A stretch of DNA of 64,000 nucleotides from Micavibrio aeruginosavorus_D (GCF_051245535.1 NZ_CP195303.1:682001-746000), one strand, 5' to 3'; shown: positions 43,471 to 52,732, numbered from the stretch's first letter. Numbers and translations: made by a program. The notes: a model not told the origin generated them from the letters alone.

Positions 43471-44245
43471 TGCAACCGCACTGGCCGGAACTGCGGTCCA
43501 TGACTTCACCATGTGGGGCATGTTCATGCAGGCCGACCTGGTCGTGAAGGCGGTTATGCTGGCGCTGGTCTTCGCGTCGGTCTGGAGCTGGGCCATCATT
43601 CTTGAAAAACGCCACACGGTAAAAAACCTGAACCGCCGCGCCGATCGGTTCGAAGATGCGTTCTGGTCGGGTGAACCGCTGGATAAACTGTATCAACGTG
43701 TGAAGAAGGGGAAACAAGACCCCGTTATCCGCACCTTCGCCGCTGGCATGGAAGAATGGCAAAACGGTGTTGCCATGGGCATGCCGGGCAAGGAAAGCGT
43801 GGCGGCCAGCTTGCGCCAGCGTGTTGAACGCGCGATGTCCGTGGCGATTAACCGCGAAATGAACCGTCTGGAGCGCGGCATGACGTTCCTGGCCAACGTG
43901 GGGTCCACGGCACCGTTCGTTGGTTTGTTCGGGACCGTCTGGGGGATCATGCACAGCTTTACCGCCATTGCGTCCAGCCAGAACACATCGCTGGCCGTTG
44001 TGGCCCCCGGTATTGCCGAGGCGTTGTTTGCGACCGCTCTGGGCCTTGTCGCTGCTATCCCTGCGGTTATTGCCTATAACAAGTTCACGAACGATCTTAA
44101 TCGCTATGCGGACCGTCTGGATGCGTTTATGTCCGAATTTTCGGCCATTCTGTCCCGCCATCTGGACAGCTACGAGAATAGTCGCGGTGGGGTCGGCTCT
44201 CACGGAAAAAAGTCTGATTCTGACACGGAAGTGAAGGTGGCTTAA
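43442..44245 (+). CDS. tolQ: Tol-Pal system proton channel subunit TolQ
   Basis: A 267-residue MotA/TolQ/ExbB-type protein with three membrane helices: about 35-55 (LVVKAVMLALVFASVWSWAII), then TFLANVGSTAPFVGLFGTVWGIM (about 148) and ALFATALGLVAAIPAVIAYN (about 197). It forms the proton-driven motor with TolR. The ATG at 43442 has AAGGA nine bases upstream, better placed than for the ATG at 43436. Confidence 0.94.
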   Translation: MTQAVERAVDATALAGTAVHDFTMWGMFMQADLVVKAVMLALVFASVWSWAIILEKRHTVKNLNRRADRFEDAFWSGEPLDKLYQRVKKGKQDPVIRTFAAGMEEWQNGVAMGMPGKESVAASLRQRVERAMSVAINREMNRLERGMTFLANVGSTAPFVGLFGTVWGIMHSFTAIASSQNTSLAVVAPGIAEALFATALGLVAAIPAVIAYNKFTNDLNRYADRLDAFMSEFSAILSRHLDSYENSRGGVGSHGKKSDSDTEVKVA

Positions 44246-44247
44246 CC

Positions 44248-44688
44248 ATGGGTGCATCATTATCATCAGGTGGCGGCCGTTCCGGGCGTCGCGGGCGGTC
44301 TTACCGCAAAATGTCAGACATTAACGTCACGCCGTTCGTGGACGTTATGCTGGTTTTGTTGATCGTGTTCATGGTCACGGCGCCGTTGCTGACCGCCGGG
44401 GTTCCGGTGGATTTGCCGAAGTCCGAGGCGAAACAGATCGCGGAAGAAGATAACAAGCCGCTGGAAATTTCCGTTATGAAAGACGGTAAAATTTTCATCG
44501 GTGAAACGGAAGTTGAACGCGACCGTTTGATCCCGCTTCTGTCCTCCATGACCAACAACGACCCGGACCGCCGCATTTTCATCCGCGGGGACCAAGGGTT
44601 GCCGTATGGTGATGTGATGGACGTGATTGGTTCGGTGAACAAGGCGGGTTTCCGCAAGGTCGCACTGATCTCTAACCCGTCGAAATAA
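44248..44688 (+). CDS. tolR: Tol-Pal system protein TolR
   Basis: A 146-residue ExbD/TolR protein. A short basic N-terminus is followed by SDINVTPFVDVMLVLLIVFMV, the single membrane helix carrying the proton-pathway Asp (FVDVMLV, about residue 31). The periplasmic domain ends IGSVNKAGFRKVALIS. It starts two bases after the tolQ stop. An N-terminal Ser/Gly/Arg-rich run (SLSSGGGRSGRRGRS) resembles other alphaproteobacterial TolR. Confidence 0.94.
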   Translation: MGASLSSGGGRSGRRGRSYRKMSDINVTPFVDVMLVLLIVFMVTAPLLTAGVPVDLPKSEAKQIAEEDNKPLEISVMKDGKIFIGETEVERDRLIPLLSSMTNNDPDRRIFIRGDQGLPYGDVMDVIGSVNKAGFRKVALISNPSK

Positions 44689-44747
44689 ACCGATTTTCAC
44701 AATCTTGCCTTAAAAACGCCCCGTCGGGCGGGTATTTAGTACACACG

Positions 44748-45725
44748 ATGAACGCAACTGCGCCAAACGATATGCTGACATCCGGGCCACCGCCCAAATA
44801 TGCGATGCATGCGCCGGATGAAAACCAAATGCCCGCCGGAATGAAATCCGCGCTGATCGGGTCTTTGGTCGTTCATCTTGTTGTGGTTGTTATCGGTACG
44901 ATGGGGCTGCCGTTCTTTAAAAAAGATTACGTCGACATGTCGCCGCCCATCGCCATTGAGATGGTTGAGGTCGCAGACATCACCACGCGCACAAAGCCCG
45001 TTGAGGATTCCAAGCCGGTTGATAAAAAAGAACCGGCCAAGGAACAGTTGAAACCACAACCCGATCGCACCAAACCAACACCGCCGCCACCCGCCGCGAA
45101 TGACGACGCTCCCGATCGCCCGAAAGAGCCCGAGGCCCCTACGCCTGTGGAGGAATTGGCCGAGCCGGTGAAGAAAAAAGAAGAAAAGCCGAAGGACCCA
45201 CCCAAGCCCAAGGCCGAGCCGAAAAAAGAACAAATCAAACCAAAGCCAAAGCCGGTTGAAACCAAAGCCGACGCCAAACCGGTTGAGCAGGATGATGCGT
45301 TTAAATCCTTGCTGATCGATCTGGCGGAGAAAAAACCGGAATCCACCGATAATACGGGGGACAAGGCGGCGGCGAATACCAGTCCGACACCAGATGCGCC
45401 AATTTCTGAACGCCTGACCATGAGCGAGATGGATGCCGTAGTGCAGCAACTGGGCCAGTGCTGGAAATTGATGGCCGGGGCGCGTTATGCCGAGAATTTG
45501 ATTGTCGAAGTGCGGATGTTCATGAATCCGGACAAGACCTTGCGTGAGGCTCGTATTGTCGATCAGCTTCGTTATAATACCGACTCGTTCTACCGGGCCG
45601 CGGCGGACAGCGCCTTGCGCGCGGTCCACAGCCCGGATTGCAACCCGCTGCGCCTGCCGGATGGCAAGTACAATCAGTGGAAAGATTTGAGTATCACCTT
45701 CGACCCCAGTGAAATGTTGATGTAA
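44748..45725 (+). CDS. tolA: TolA-like energy-transducing protein
   Basis: A 325-residue inner-membrane protein. One membrane helix (MKSALIGSLVVHLVVVVIGTMGL, about 32-54) is followed by a long Lys/Pro/Glu-rich domain (about 80-200) that can span the periplasm. The C-terminal domain (about 222-325: LTMSEMDAVVQQLGQCWKLM ... AVHSPDCNPLRLP) resembles TolA/TonB domain III with two conserved Cys. E. coli TolA is 421 residues with a helical instead of proline-rich middle. It couples TolQR to the outer membrane during division. Confidence 0.9.
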   Translation: MNATAPNDMLTSGPPPKYAMHAPDENQMPAGMKSALIGSLVVHLVVVVIGTMGLPFFKKDYVDMSPPIAIEMVEVADITTRTKPVEDSKPVDKKEPAKEQLKPQPDRTKPTPPPPAANDDAPDRPKEPEAPTPVEELAEPVKKKEEKPKDPPKPKAEPKKEQIKPKPKPVETKADAKPVEQDDAFKSLLIDLAEKKPESTDNTGDKAAANTSPTPDAPISERLTMSEMDAVVQQLGQCWKLMAGARYAENLIVEVRMFMNPDKTLREARIVDQLRYNTDSFYRAAADSALRAVHSPDCNPLRLPDGKYNQWKDLSITFDPSEMLM

Positions 45726-45741
45726 GGGAACACGGATAAAA

Positions 45742-47073
45742 ATGACCCGTAAGTTTTATGCAGTTTTTACTTTGGCTCTGGTTCTGGTGGGGATCGTCCT
45801 TTCGACGTCGGCCCAAGCGCAAACCAGCCTGACGGTTAAGAGGGGCGATATTCGCAAAATTCCAATTGCGATTACCAACTTCAACCCGCAATTGCCCCAG
45901 CATCAGCAAATCGCAACCGAGATGCCGGATATTATCCGCAACAACCTCGGATCCTCCGGTTTGTTCGAACCGGTGAGCCAGCAATCTTTCATTCAAACGC
46001 CGCAATCCATTGCGACCGATGGTGTTCGTTTCCCGGAATGGCGCGCAATCAATGCTGAGGTTCTGGTGACCGGAACGGTCAGCACGTCGCCTGATGGTAA
46101 AACACGCGTTGAATTCCGTTTGTGGGATGTGGCTGCGCAAACGCAAATGGCGGGCATGGCCTATACCACCACGCCGCAAAACTGGCGCCGTATTGCCCAC
46201 ATCATTTCGGATGAAATTTACAAACGTCTGACGGGTGAAGATGCGTATTTCGATACCCGTATCGTTTACGTGGCGGAATCCGGTCCGGCGACCAAGCGTA
46301 ACAAACGTTTGGCGATCATGGATCAGGATGGTTACAACAACCATTATCTGACAGATGGCAGCTATATGGTTCTGACCCCGCGTTTCTCCCCGAACACGCA
46401 GACCGTGGCGTATCTGGCCTATTACAACAAAAAGCCGCGCGTCTATATCTACAACATCGACACGGGCCGTCAGGAAGTTCTGGGTGATTTCCCGGGCATG
46501 ACATTCTCTCCGCGCTTCTCGCCGGATGGGTCCAAGGTCATTATGTCGCTGGCTGAAAACGGGAACACTGAGATCTATACGATGGATCTGAAATCCCGCC
46601 GCACGCAACGTCTGACCAATAATGCCGCCATTGATACGGCCCCCAGCTTCTCGCCGGATGGTCAACAGGTGACATTTGAATCCGACCGTGGCGGCACACA
46701 GCAATTATATGTGATGAGCGCAGCCGGTGGCGAAGCAAAACGCATTTCCTTCGGTGAAGGCCGTTATGCCAGCCCGGTCTGGTCCCCGCGTGGTGATTTG
46801 ATCGCGTTCACGAAGCTGTACAAAGGCCAGTTCTATATCGGCGTGATGCGTCCGGATGGTCAGGGTGAGCGTATCATCACCACGGCCTACCACGTTGAAG
46901 GTCCGAGCTGGTCCCCGAACGGTCGCGTTCTGACGTACTTCAAGGAAAGCCCGATGAGCGGTGGCGGTAAAACGGCCCGTCTGTATACCATCGACATCAC
47001 CGGCTATAACGAACGCGTGTTGAAAACGCCGGGCGATGCATCCGACCCGGCCTGGTCGCCGCTGAACCCGTAA
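45742..47073 (+). CDS. tolB: Tol-Pal system beta-propeller protein TolB
   Basis: A 443-residue periplasmic protein. It has a signal peptide (MTRKFYAVFTLALVLVGIVLSTSAQAQ), an N-terminal domain interacting with TolA, and a C-terminal six-bladed propeller with repeated WD40-like SFSPDGxxV motifs (PRFSPDGSKVIMS, PSFSPDGQQVTFES, PVWSPRGDLIAF, PSWSPNGRVLTY). The usual partner genes pal and cpoB do not follow; instead there are a terminator and a palindromic element. Confidence 0.95.
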   Translation: MTRKFYAVFTLALVLVGIVLSTSAQAQTSLTVKRGDIRKIPIAITNFNPQLPQHQQIATEMPDIIRNNLGSSGLFEPVSQQSFIQTPQSIATDGVRFPEWRAINAEVLVTGTVSTSPDGKTRVEFRLWDVAAQTQMAGMAYTTTPQNWRRIAHIISDEIYKRLTGEDAYFDTRIVYVAESGPATKRNKRLAIMDQDGYNNHYLTDGSYMVLTPRFSPNTQTVAYLAYYNKKPRVYIYNIDTGRQEVLGDFPGMTFSPRFSPDGSKVIMSLAENGNTEIYTMDLKSRRTQRLTNNAAIDTAPSFSPDGQQVTFESDRGGTQQLYVMSAAGGEAKRISFGEGRYASPVWSPRGDLIAFTKLYKGQFYIGVMRPDGQGERIITTAYHVEGPSWSPNGRVLTYFKESPMSGGGKTARLYTIDITGYNERVLKTPGDASDPAWSPLNP

Positions 47074-47093
47074 GGGATTTGATCAGATAAATA

Positions 47094-47122
47094 AAAAGGC
47101 CGGATTATTTCCGGCCTTTTTT
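47094..47122 (+). terminator. Terminator of the ybgC-tolQRAB operon
   Basis: AAAAGGCCGGA/TCCGGCCTTTTTT with a five-base loop, 20 bases after the tolB stop. It marks the operon end, so pal is not part of this transcript. Confidence 0.93.
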
Positions 47123-47131
47123 ATTTCAATT

Positions 47132-47206
47132 GTCATTCCCGCGGAGGCGGGAATCCATAGTGATTATACGCTATTCTGTATGGATCCCCGTTTTCACGGG
47201 GATGAC
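47132..47206. repeat. Palindromic intergenic element, copy 6
   Basis: The left arm begins GTCATTCCCGCGGAGGCGGG. The right arm, ending CCCCGTTTTCACGGGGATGAC, has diverged but keeps its own hairpin and the TGAC end. Confidence 0.88.
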
Positions 47207-47216
47207 ATGGGATGGG

Positions 47217-47705
47217 CTAGGGGTTTGAAATATCCGAAAACGCCGCAATCACTTCGCGGTATGTATCGCGTTTGAATGGAACAATCAGGTCGAGGATTTC
47301 GTCGAACGATACCCATTTCCATGTTTTGAATTCCGGATCAGCACCGTTGTGTCCAGTGTGGATGACAATATCGCCTTCGGTTCCGGTAAAACGGGCGGCG
47401 ATCCAGATTTGTTCCTGTCCGCCATATTGCCCATTCCACAATTTCCCCAGCAAATGCGGGGGCAGGGCATAACGCAACGGGCGATCCATGATTCGGAGAA
47501 TGTCGGCCTTATCCGTGCCGATTTCTTCGACCATCTCGCGGTAGAAGGCAACCTTGATATCCTCACCTGCATCAATACCACCTTGCGGCATTTGCCACGC
47601 GCCGGGCGTGTCGATGCGTTCGCCGACAAAGACTTTGCCTTCGTCGTTAAACAGGGCAATGCCGACGCATGGGCGGAACGGGAGGTTTGAGAAATCTTGG
47701 GTCAT
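47217..47705 (-). CDS. rppH: RNA pyrophosphohydrolase (Nudix)
   Basis: A 162-residue Nudix enzyme that removes pyrophosphate from mRNA 5' ends to start decay. The Nudix box is GGIDAGEDIKVAFYREMVEE followed by IG (about 42-63); the start FRPCVGIALFNDEGKVFVGER and the PQGG segment are typical of RppH. It is the last gene of the nadD...ctpA block on this strand, separated from the deacetylase-like gene by a palindromic element. Confidence 0.92.
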   Translation of the reverse strand: MTQDFSNLPFRPCVGIALFNDEGKVFVGERIDTPGAWQMPQGGIDAGEDIKVAFYREMVEEIGTDKADILRIMDRPLRYALPPHLLGKLWNGQYGGQEQIWIAARFTGTEGDIVIHTGHNGADPEFKTWKWVSFDEILDLIVPFKRDTYREVIAAFSDISNP

Positions 47706-47739
47706 GCTTGTACGCTTTCTTCGTTATTTTTTCTTCAAT

Positions 47740-47814
47740 GTCATTCCCGCGAAAGCGGGAATCCATGGTGGTCATCCATTCCTCTGTATGGATTCCCGCT
47801 TTCGCGGGAATGAC
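47740..47814. repeat. Palindromic intergenic element, copy 7
   Basis: The arm starting GTCATTCCCGCGAAAGCGGG and the inverted arm ending CGCGGGAATGAC are nearly identical to copy 2; the 23-base centre differs. It lies between the deacetylase-like gene and rppH. Confidence 0.93.
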
Positions 47815-47836
47815 GTTTGAGGGGGTGTTGCGGAAT

Positions 47837-49039
47837 TTATTTTGCCATCCGCGTCGCTGCGGACAGGGGCGCAAGCACCAAGCCCTTTTTCTGCAAGGTC
47901 GGGGCCCATTCGGCCAGCGCCTTCAAGGTCAGGGGATTGGCGTTTACAAACCCAATCGCCGTACCGTTATTGGCGGCGGTGCGTTCCAGTGATGTCAGGG
48001 CGGCGGCAATCGCATCCGGCGTCAATGTATGATCGATCCAGAGATTGGTGGAGGCATAAGGCGCATCCATACCCACGGCCATGGTGCGCGGAACATCGGT
48101 CGGTTGAATATCACCATCCACAAAACCCAAACCGCGATGATAAATGTCGTTGATCATCGGGCGCATATCGTTCAGCGATTTGATAAAGGCCGGTTCACGC
48201 CCCGTCACCACGCCCACATATCCCGTACCGCGTGACAAAGCCCAATAGAGCTTGTTGAAATTCTGTTTTTCAATCGCGTTGATCAGCAATGTCTGCGGCC
48301 CCGGATCGCTTAAGGGGTAATCCGCACTTTCAACGGGCAGTTTCAGCCAGACTTCGTGCCCCGCCTCACGCGCGCGGTTCATCCATTGATCCGGTGCGGT
48401 GGCGTATGGTGTGATGGCCACGGAAATTTCGGGTGGAAGGTCTTTTAAAACCGATTCCCCAAGCGCTTCAGAAATACCAACATCACTCACCAAAATGGAA
48501 ATAATCGGCGCGCCCGAGGCCCCAACAGGGCGGAACGGACGGCGATAGGCATCGAATGGGCGTAAACGGTCACCTTCACGCAGGGTGGGCAATTGACCAT
48601 CGGGCGTGACCTGAAACAATCCCGTAATCGGGGCTTTGGCCATGCCGTTTTCCATGTATTCAACGGCGGTTCCGGCAACGGGTGGTTCGGTTTGCCCGCT
48701 TTCAATGGTGGCGGTGGTTTCTTCGGGCTGTGCCTCCGGCGTTACAACGGGGGTTTCCGTTGTTGCGGCGTGATCGTCTGACGCTTCGGTCGCGGGTGTT
48801 GTTTCAGCGGGTTCGGTTGTTGTTGCCCCCGGACGTGTTGCGGGTTTTTCCGCGCGCACAATCACCGTCGTTTGTTGTGGCAACGTGGCGTCCAACTTGG
48901 CCAGTTCGGCGCGATCCTTCCACCACGCCCATCCGGCAACCAAGGCATAGACGAGAATAACCACAGCCATTCCCCGCATAAATGCGCGGGGAAAACCCGA
49001 TTTTCCGGTGGGCCCAGTGGCTGTGGTTGAAAGCGCCAT
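47837..49039 (-). CDS. Divergent polysaccharide deacetylase family protein (YibQ-like)
   Basis: A 400-residue protein. One N-terminal membrane helix (GMAVVILVYALVAGWAWW, about 24-41) anchors it. A Thr/Glu/Ala/Pro-rich linker to about residue 120 would cross the periplasm. The C-terminal divergent polysaccharide deacetylase domain begins at PIISILVSDVGISE (about 178) and includes SVAITPYA, GHEVWLKLPVE and GFVDGDIQP. The family usually sits with envC and ctpA, as here, suggesting peptidoglycan or envelope work; enzymatic activity is not established. ctpA lies 14 bases upstream on the same strand. Confidence 0.87.
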   Translation of the reverse strand: MALSTTATGPTGKSGFPRAFMRGMAVVILVYALVAGWAWWKDRAELAKLDATLPQQTTVIVRAEKPATRPGATTTEPAETTPATEASDDHAATTETPVVTPEAQPEETTATIESGQTEPPVAGTAVEYMENGMAKAPITGLFQVTPDGQLPTLREGDRLRPFDAYRRPFRPVGASGAPIISILVSDVGISEALGESVLKDLPPEISVAITPYATAPDQWMNRAREAGHEVWLKLPVESADYPLSDPGPQTLLINAIEKQNFNKLYWALSRGTGYVGVVTGREPAFIKSLNDMRPMINDIYHRGLGFVDGDIQPTDVPRTMAVGMDAPYASTNLWIDHTLTPDAIAAALTSLERTAANNGTAIGFVNANPLTLKALAEWAPTLQKKGLVLAPLSAATRMAK

Positions 49040-49053
49040 GGTCGCGTTACGCC

Positions 49054-50553
49054 TTACTCTTTCTTCTCATCCGGTTTTGGTGTTTCGGCTACCGGATTGG
49101 CGGCGGGTGTTGCACCCTCCAACCGTTGTTCATACAGCATGATGCCCTTCACCAGATCCAGCGCGCGGGCCAGTTGGTAATCTTCCAACCCTTCGCTGGT
49201 GGCATCCTTGGCATTCGGATCATCTTTTTTCTTCTGCGCGTCGGCTTCGGCCTTCAGGTCGGCGGGCAGGGAGGATTCAGCTTCGTCCTTCTTCAGCCCG
49301 TTATCCAACGCACCGCGCAGATCGGCTTCACCAAAGGAAGAACCTTTTACGGTTTCCAATTTGGCTTGTTCAATGGCGATGTCTGGTTCAATCCCGGTGG
49401 CCTGAATGGAACGGCCAGACGGTGTGTAATACCGCGCCGTCGTCAAACGCATGGCACCATGACCCGGCAGCGGGATAACGGTTTGAACGGACCCCTTACC
49501 GAAGGATTTCGTGCCTACGACCAACGCCCGGCGGTGATCCTGCAGCGCGCCGGATACAATTTCCGATGCGGATGCAGACCCGCCATTGACCAGAATAACA
49601 ATCGGCTTGCCATTGGCGATGTCGCCCGGTGTGGCGTTGTCACGTTTGGTGTTGGATTCATCGCGGCCACGGGTGGATACGATTTCGCCCTTGTCCAGGA
49701 ACAGGTCAGACACGGAAATCGCCTGATCCAGCAAACCGCCCGGGTTGTTGCGCAGGTCGAGAACGTAGCCCTTCAACTTGTCACCGGTTTTGGCTTTGAT
49801 TTCTTCAACGGCGGTGCGAACGCCGGTTTCGGTGTTCTGGTTGAATGTGGTGATACGGATGTAGCCCAGCGATTCATCGTAAACTTTCCAGCGCACCGAT
49901 TGAATTTTAATCACGTCACGCACGATGGTCAGTTTAATCGGTTCGGCGGCGCCTTCGCGGCGGATGGTCAGCTCAATCGGCGCGCCAACTTTGCCGCGCA
50001 TTTTATCGACGGATTCATTCAGGCTGAGACCCACAATGTTTTCGCCGTCCAGATGGGTAATATAATCCCCGGCCAGAACGCCAGCGCGGAAGGCGGGCGT
50101 ATCGTCAATCGGGGATACAACTTTCACAACGCCGTTATCGGTGGTGACTTCGATCCCCAGACCGCCAAATTCACCGCGGGTCTGCACTTGCATGTCGCCG
50201 AAATCTTTTTCATCCAGATAATCGGAATGCGGGTCGAGGTTGGTCAGCATGCCGTTAATGGCAAATTCAATCAGCTCTTCGTCCGTTTTCGGTTCAACAT
50301 ATTGCGCGCGCACGCGTTCAAATACATCACCGAACAGGTTCAATTGTTTGTATGTGTCGCTGCTGTCCGGTACGGCGGTTTGTTTCGGGGCACCGGTGCC
50401 GGCCGAGCGGTCATCGCCATTGGTTGTCGGTTTTTCCGGTGTCGTTTGCGCGGGCGCATCGTTCATCGGGGCCGCGTCTTGCGCAAGGGCATGACCCGAG
50501 AAAGCGAAGAGGGCAAAAGCAGCAACAGACAGAGCAGACAGACGGGAGATCAT
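49054..50553 (-). CDS. ctpA: S41-family C-terminal processing peptidase
   Basis: A 499-residue periplasmic serine protease. The signal peptide ends at GHALA-Q; a PDZ domain spans about 95-185 (GGLGIEVTTDNGVVKV, PAFRAGVLAGDYITHLDG). The catalytic Ser is in VNGGSASASEIVSGAL and the Lys in GTKSFGKGSVQTV. A low-complexity charged tail follows from about 430. Such CtpA proteases trim envelope proteins and control peptidoglycan hydrolases; the adjacent envC and yibQ-like genes fit that. Confidence 0.93.
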   Translation of the reverse strand: MISRLSALSVAAFALFAFSGHALAQDAAPMNDAPAQTTPEKPTTNGDDRSAGTGAPKQTAVPDSSDTYKQLNLFGDVFERVRAQYVEPKTDEELIEFAINGMLTNLDPHSDYLDEKDFGDMQVQTRGEFGGLGIEVTTDNGVVKVVSPIDDTPAFRAGVLAGDYITHLDGENIVGLSLNESVDKMRGKVGAPIELTIRREGAAEPIKLTIVRDVIKIQSVRWKVYDESLGYIRITTFNQNTETGVRTAVEEIKAKTGDKLKGYVLDLRNNPGGLLDQAISVSDLFLDKGEIVSTRGRDESNTKRDNATPGDIANGKPIVILVNGGSASASEIVSGALQDHRRALVVGTKSFGKGSVQTVIPLPGHGAMRLTTARYYTPSGRSIQATGIEPDIAIEQAKLETVKGSSFGEADLRGALDNGLKKDEAESSLPADLKAEADAQKKKDDPNAKDATSEGLEDYQLARALDLVKGIMLYEQRLEGATPAANPVAETPKPDEKKE

Positions 50554-50590
50554 TGAAGTGAAGTCCTTTTCAATGTGTTTAACTTAAGGC

Positions 50591-51793
50591 TTAGCTGAGG
50601 CCCGGAATTTTTCGGGACGGATCAACGGGTTTGCCATCATGGCGCAATTCGTAATACAGCGTGCCGGAGCCCCCAGAGCCCATGGATCCAACAGGTTCCC
50701 CGGCGTTCAAACGGCGCCCGACCACTGTATCAATTCTGGACATTCCTGCAACCAGACTGTGGTACCCTTTCTGGTGTTCGATAATGACCATATTACCGTA
50801 ATTTTTGAATTGCCCGGTGAAGCGGACAATGCCGCCCATGGGGGCCGAAACGATGGCGCCGGGGCGGGTTTTCAATTTCAAACCTTCGCTTTTCGCACCG
50901 ATATTATCGTTTTGTCCGAAATGGACCAGAACGGTACCGCTGGCGGGCATACGCCCGTCGCCTGCTTTTGGTAAATCGGGTTCATTTTTACGGAAAGGCT
51001 TTGTGGGGTTGGCTTTGGCCTGCGCGGTGCGCTGTGCGGCGGCGCGTTTTTCGGCCTGCGCAATTTTACCCATCAAATCCTGCAGGCTTTGGGCTTCGGC
51101 GGCCATACGGGTCACGGCTTCGGCCTGATCCTTGTAATCGCTCTGGCTCTGGCGATACAGCGCTTCGCGTTTCCCGAGCAGGGTTTTCAATTTGGCCTGT
51201 TTGCCCTTCAAATCGGCGGAGGCATCTTGTGCGGCCTTGCGGTCTTTTTCCAATGACGTGCGCAAATCTTCCAGACGGTTCAAATCGGCGGTGACCGTTT
51301 CAACGCGCGTGTTGATGGCGGGCAGGATGCCTTGCAATAACATCGCACTCTGTGCGGTTTCCAATGGCGCGCCGGGACGCATGATCAATGTTTCGGTGGG
51401 AACGCGACGAATGCGTTGCAGGGCCAGGATCAATTCTGAAATCGACCCGTAATCTTTTTCCAGACGGGATGTCAGGGAATCTTTTTCCGTCTGTAATTTT
51501 TTGATCCGCGTTTCAATCGTGGTCATGGCGCTTTCGGCGGCCTGGACCTCGGCGGTCAGCTTGCTCATCTCATTCCGGGTGGATTGCAAATCCCCTTCGG
51601 CGGATTGTGCTTTTTCTTTCATCGCGTCCGCACGCGCTTCTTCCTGTTTCAGGCGCGCGTTGAGTTGGTCCAGCGCTTCGGCCTTGCGCCCCGGCATGGG
51701 CGCGGGTTCGCTGCGTGCGGGCAGGGGGGCCGCAACGGACAAAAACAAAAGGACCATAACGGTCCCGGTGATGTGCTTCATAAGGCGGATCAT
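50591..51793 (-). CDS. envC: EnvC-like murein hydrolase activator with degenerate LytM domain
   Basis: A 400-residue periplasmic protein. It has a signal peptide (about 1-28), a long coiled coil (about 35-240) that would bind FtsEX, and a C-terminal LytM/M23 fold (about 285-395). The zinc ligands are lost: the HxGxD position reads VHFGQNDN and the usual HxH reads LYYELRHDG. It therefore most likely activates amidases and is not itself a hydrolase, like E. coli EnvC. Start ATG 51793 overlaps no neighbour's domain; ATG 51781 is the alternative. rlmH lies just upstream. Confidence 0.88.
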   Translation of the reverse strand: MIRLMKHITGTVMVLLFLSVAAPLPARSEPAPMPGRKAEALDQLNARLKQEEARADAMKEKAQSAEGDLQSTRNEMSKLTAEVQAAESAMTTIETRIKKLQTEKDSLTSRLEKDYGSISELILALQRIRRVPTETLIMRPGAPLETAQSAMLLQGILPAINTRVETVTADLNRLEDLRTSLEKDRKAAQDASADLKGKQAKLKTLLGKREALYRQSQSDYKDQAEAVTRMAAEAQSLQDLMGKIAQAEKRAAAQRTAQAKANPTKPFRKNEPDLPKAGDGRMPASGTVLVHFGQNDNIGAKSEGLKLKTRPGAIVSAPMGGIVRFTGQFKNYGNMVIIEHQKGYHSLVAGMSRIDTVVGRRLNAGEPVGSMGSGGSGTLYYELRHDGKPVDPSRKIPGLS

Positions 51794-51812
51794 CAAGGGT
51801 ACTTTTTCCGGG

Positions 51813-52259
51813 TCAGGATTCCCGGTGATAGGGGTGCCCGGCAATAATCTGCTGGGCCCGGTAAATCTGTTCGATCAGCATAACGCGGACCAGCATGTGG
51901 GGCCAAGTCTGAACACCGAAAGAAAGCAGGAAATCCGCAGATTTTCGCAGTTCATCCGACAATCCATCCGCACCACCGATGATAAAGCGGATTTTGGTGG
52001 TGCCTTCTGCCGACAGGCCTTCCAGCTTGCGGGAGAAATCCAGACTGCGCAGGGCTTTGCCGCGTTCGTCCAGCATGATGGTATAGGTGCCATCACGGGT
52101 GATTTTTTCGGAAATTTTGCGATGTTCGTCGGCGGTGGATTTGCCGTCCAGCTCGATCAGGTTGATCTTCCAGCTACACCGTTTTGCGTAATCAGCCCAC
52201 AAGGCCGCAAACGGATCTTGCTTCATGCGCCCGACGGCAATGATATCAATATGGAACAT
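51813..52259 (-). CDS. rlmH: 23S rRNA pseudouridine-1915 N3-methyltransferase RlmH
   Basis: A 148-residue SPOUT methyltransferase that methylates pseudouridine 1915 in helix 69 of 23S rRNA. Family features: HIDIIAVGRMKQDP near the start, IMLDERGKALRSLDFS, the SAM knot FIIGGADGLSDELR (about 94-107), and the C-terminal LIEQIYRAQQIIAGHPYHRE. The start at 52259 (MFHIDIIAV) fits the family better than the upstream ATG. It follows rsfS by 68 bases. Confidence 0.95.
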   Translation of the reverse strand: MFHIDIIAVGRMKQDPFAALWADYAKRCSWKINLIELDGKSTADEHRKISEKITRDGTYTIMLDERGKALRSLDFSRKLEGLSAEGTTKIRFIIGGADGLSDELRKSADFLLSFGVQTWPHMLVRVMLIEQIYRAQQIIAGHPYHRES

Positions 52260-52327
52260 ATGCGCGCACACACGCCCGGCAGGCGGGCTGCTTATTTTTA
52301 TGAATATAACCGGCGGCTGGTTTTAGA

Positions 52328-52726
52328 TCAGCGCGCGGTGACCAGCGGGCTGCTTACGCCGCTGATTTGTGGTGTCGGTGTTGACCGCCACATTTTTTCG
52401 ATGTTGTAGAAGCTGCGCACTTCCGGGCGGAACACGTGAACGATCACGTCCAGCGCATCAACAACGACCCAGTCGCCTTGCTTTTCGCCTTCCATCCGCA
52501 CATCGTTGTGGCCAACACCCTTCAGACGTTCGCGCAATTTCTCACACGCCGCGGCAACGTGGCGTGAAGATGTGCCCGAGGCAACGATCATATAATCGGC
52601 GATCGCGGTCTGGTTACGCAGGTCAATGACTTCGATGTCCTGGATCTTGTCACTATCCAGAGATTCAACAATCAGATCCCGCAGGGATTCCGGACTTTCT
52701 AGTCCATTTTCATAGTGTTTTAAAAT
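52328..52726 (-). CDS. rsfS: Ribosome silencing factor RsfS, probable AUU start
   Basis: A 132-residue protein that binds L14 and blocks subunit joining in starvation. Conserved core: LRDLIVESLDSDKIQDIEVIDL, then ADYMIVASGTSSRHVAAACEKL and KQGDWVVVDALDVIVHVF. No ATG, GTG or TTG occurs in frame between the upstream TAA and the internal Met of MIVASGTSS, which lies after about 45 conserved residues. The only codon well placed behind a ribosome site is ATT at 52724-52726, six bases after a perfect AGGAGG (52733-52738). This AUU start would be under IF3 control, as for infC. It precedes rlmH. Confidence 0.85.
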   Translation of the reverse strand: MLKHYENGLESPESLRDLIVESLDSDKIQDIEVIDLRNQTAIADYMIVASGTSSRHVAAACEKLRERLKGVGHNDVRMEGEKQGDWVVVDALDVIVHVFRPEVRSFYNIEKMWRSTPTPQISGVSSPLVTAR

Positions 52727-52732
52727 GTACAG

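Noticed and set aside
48982..50556. A 524-codon open frame opposite ctpA and the deacetylase-like gene
   Set aside because: It is antisense to the clear CtpA protease and has no recognisable domain.
52328..52591. A short RsfS beginning at the internal Met of MIVASGTSS
   Set aside because: This would remove the conserved first third of the RsfS domain, which is plainly encoded upstream in frame.
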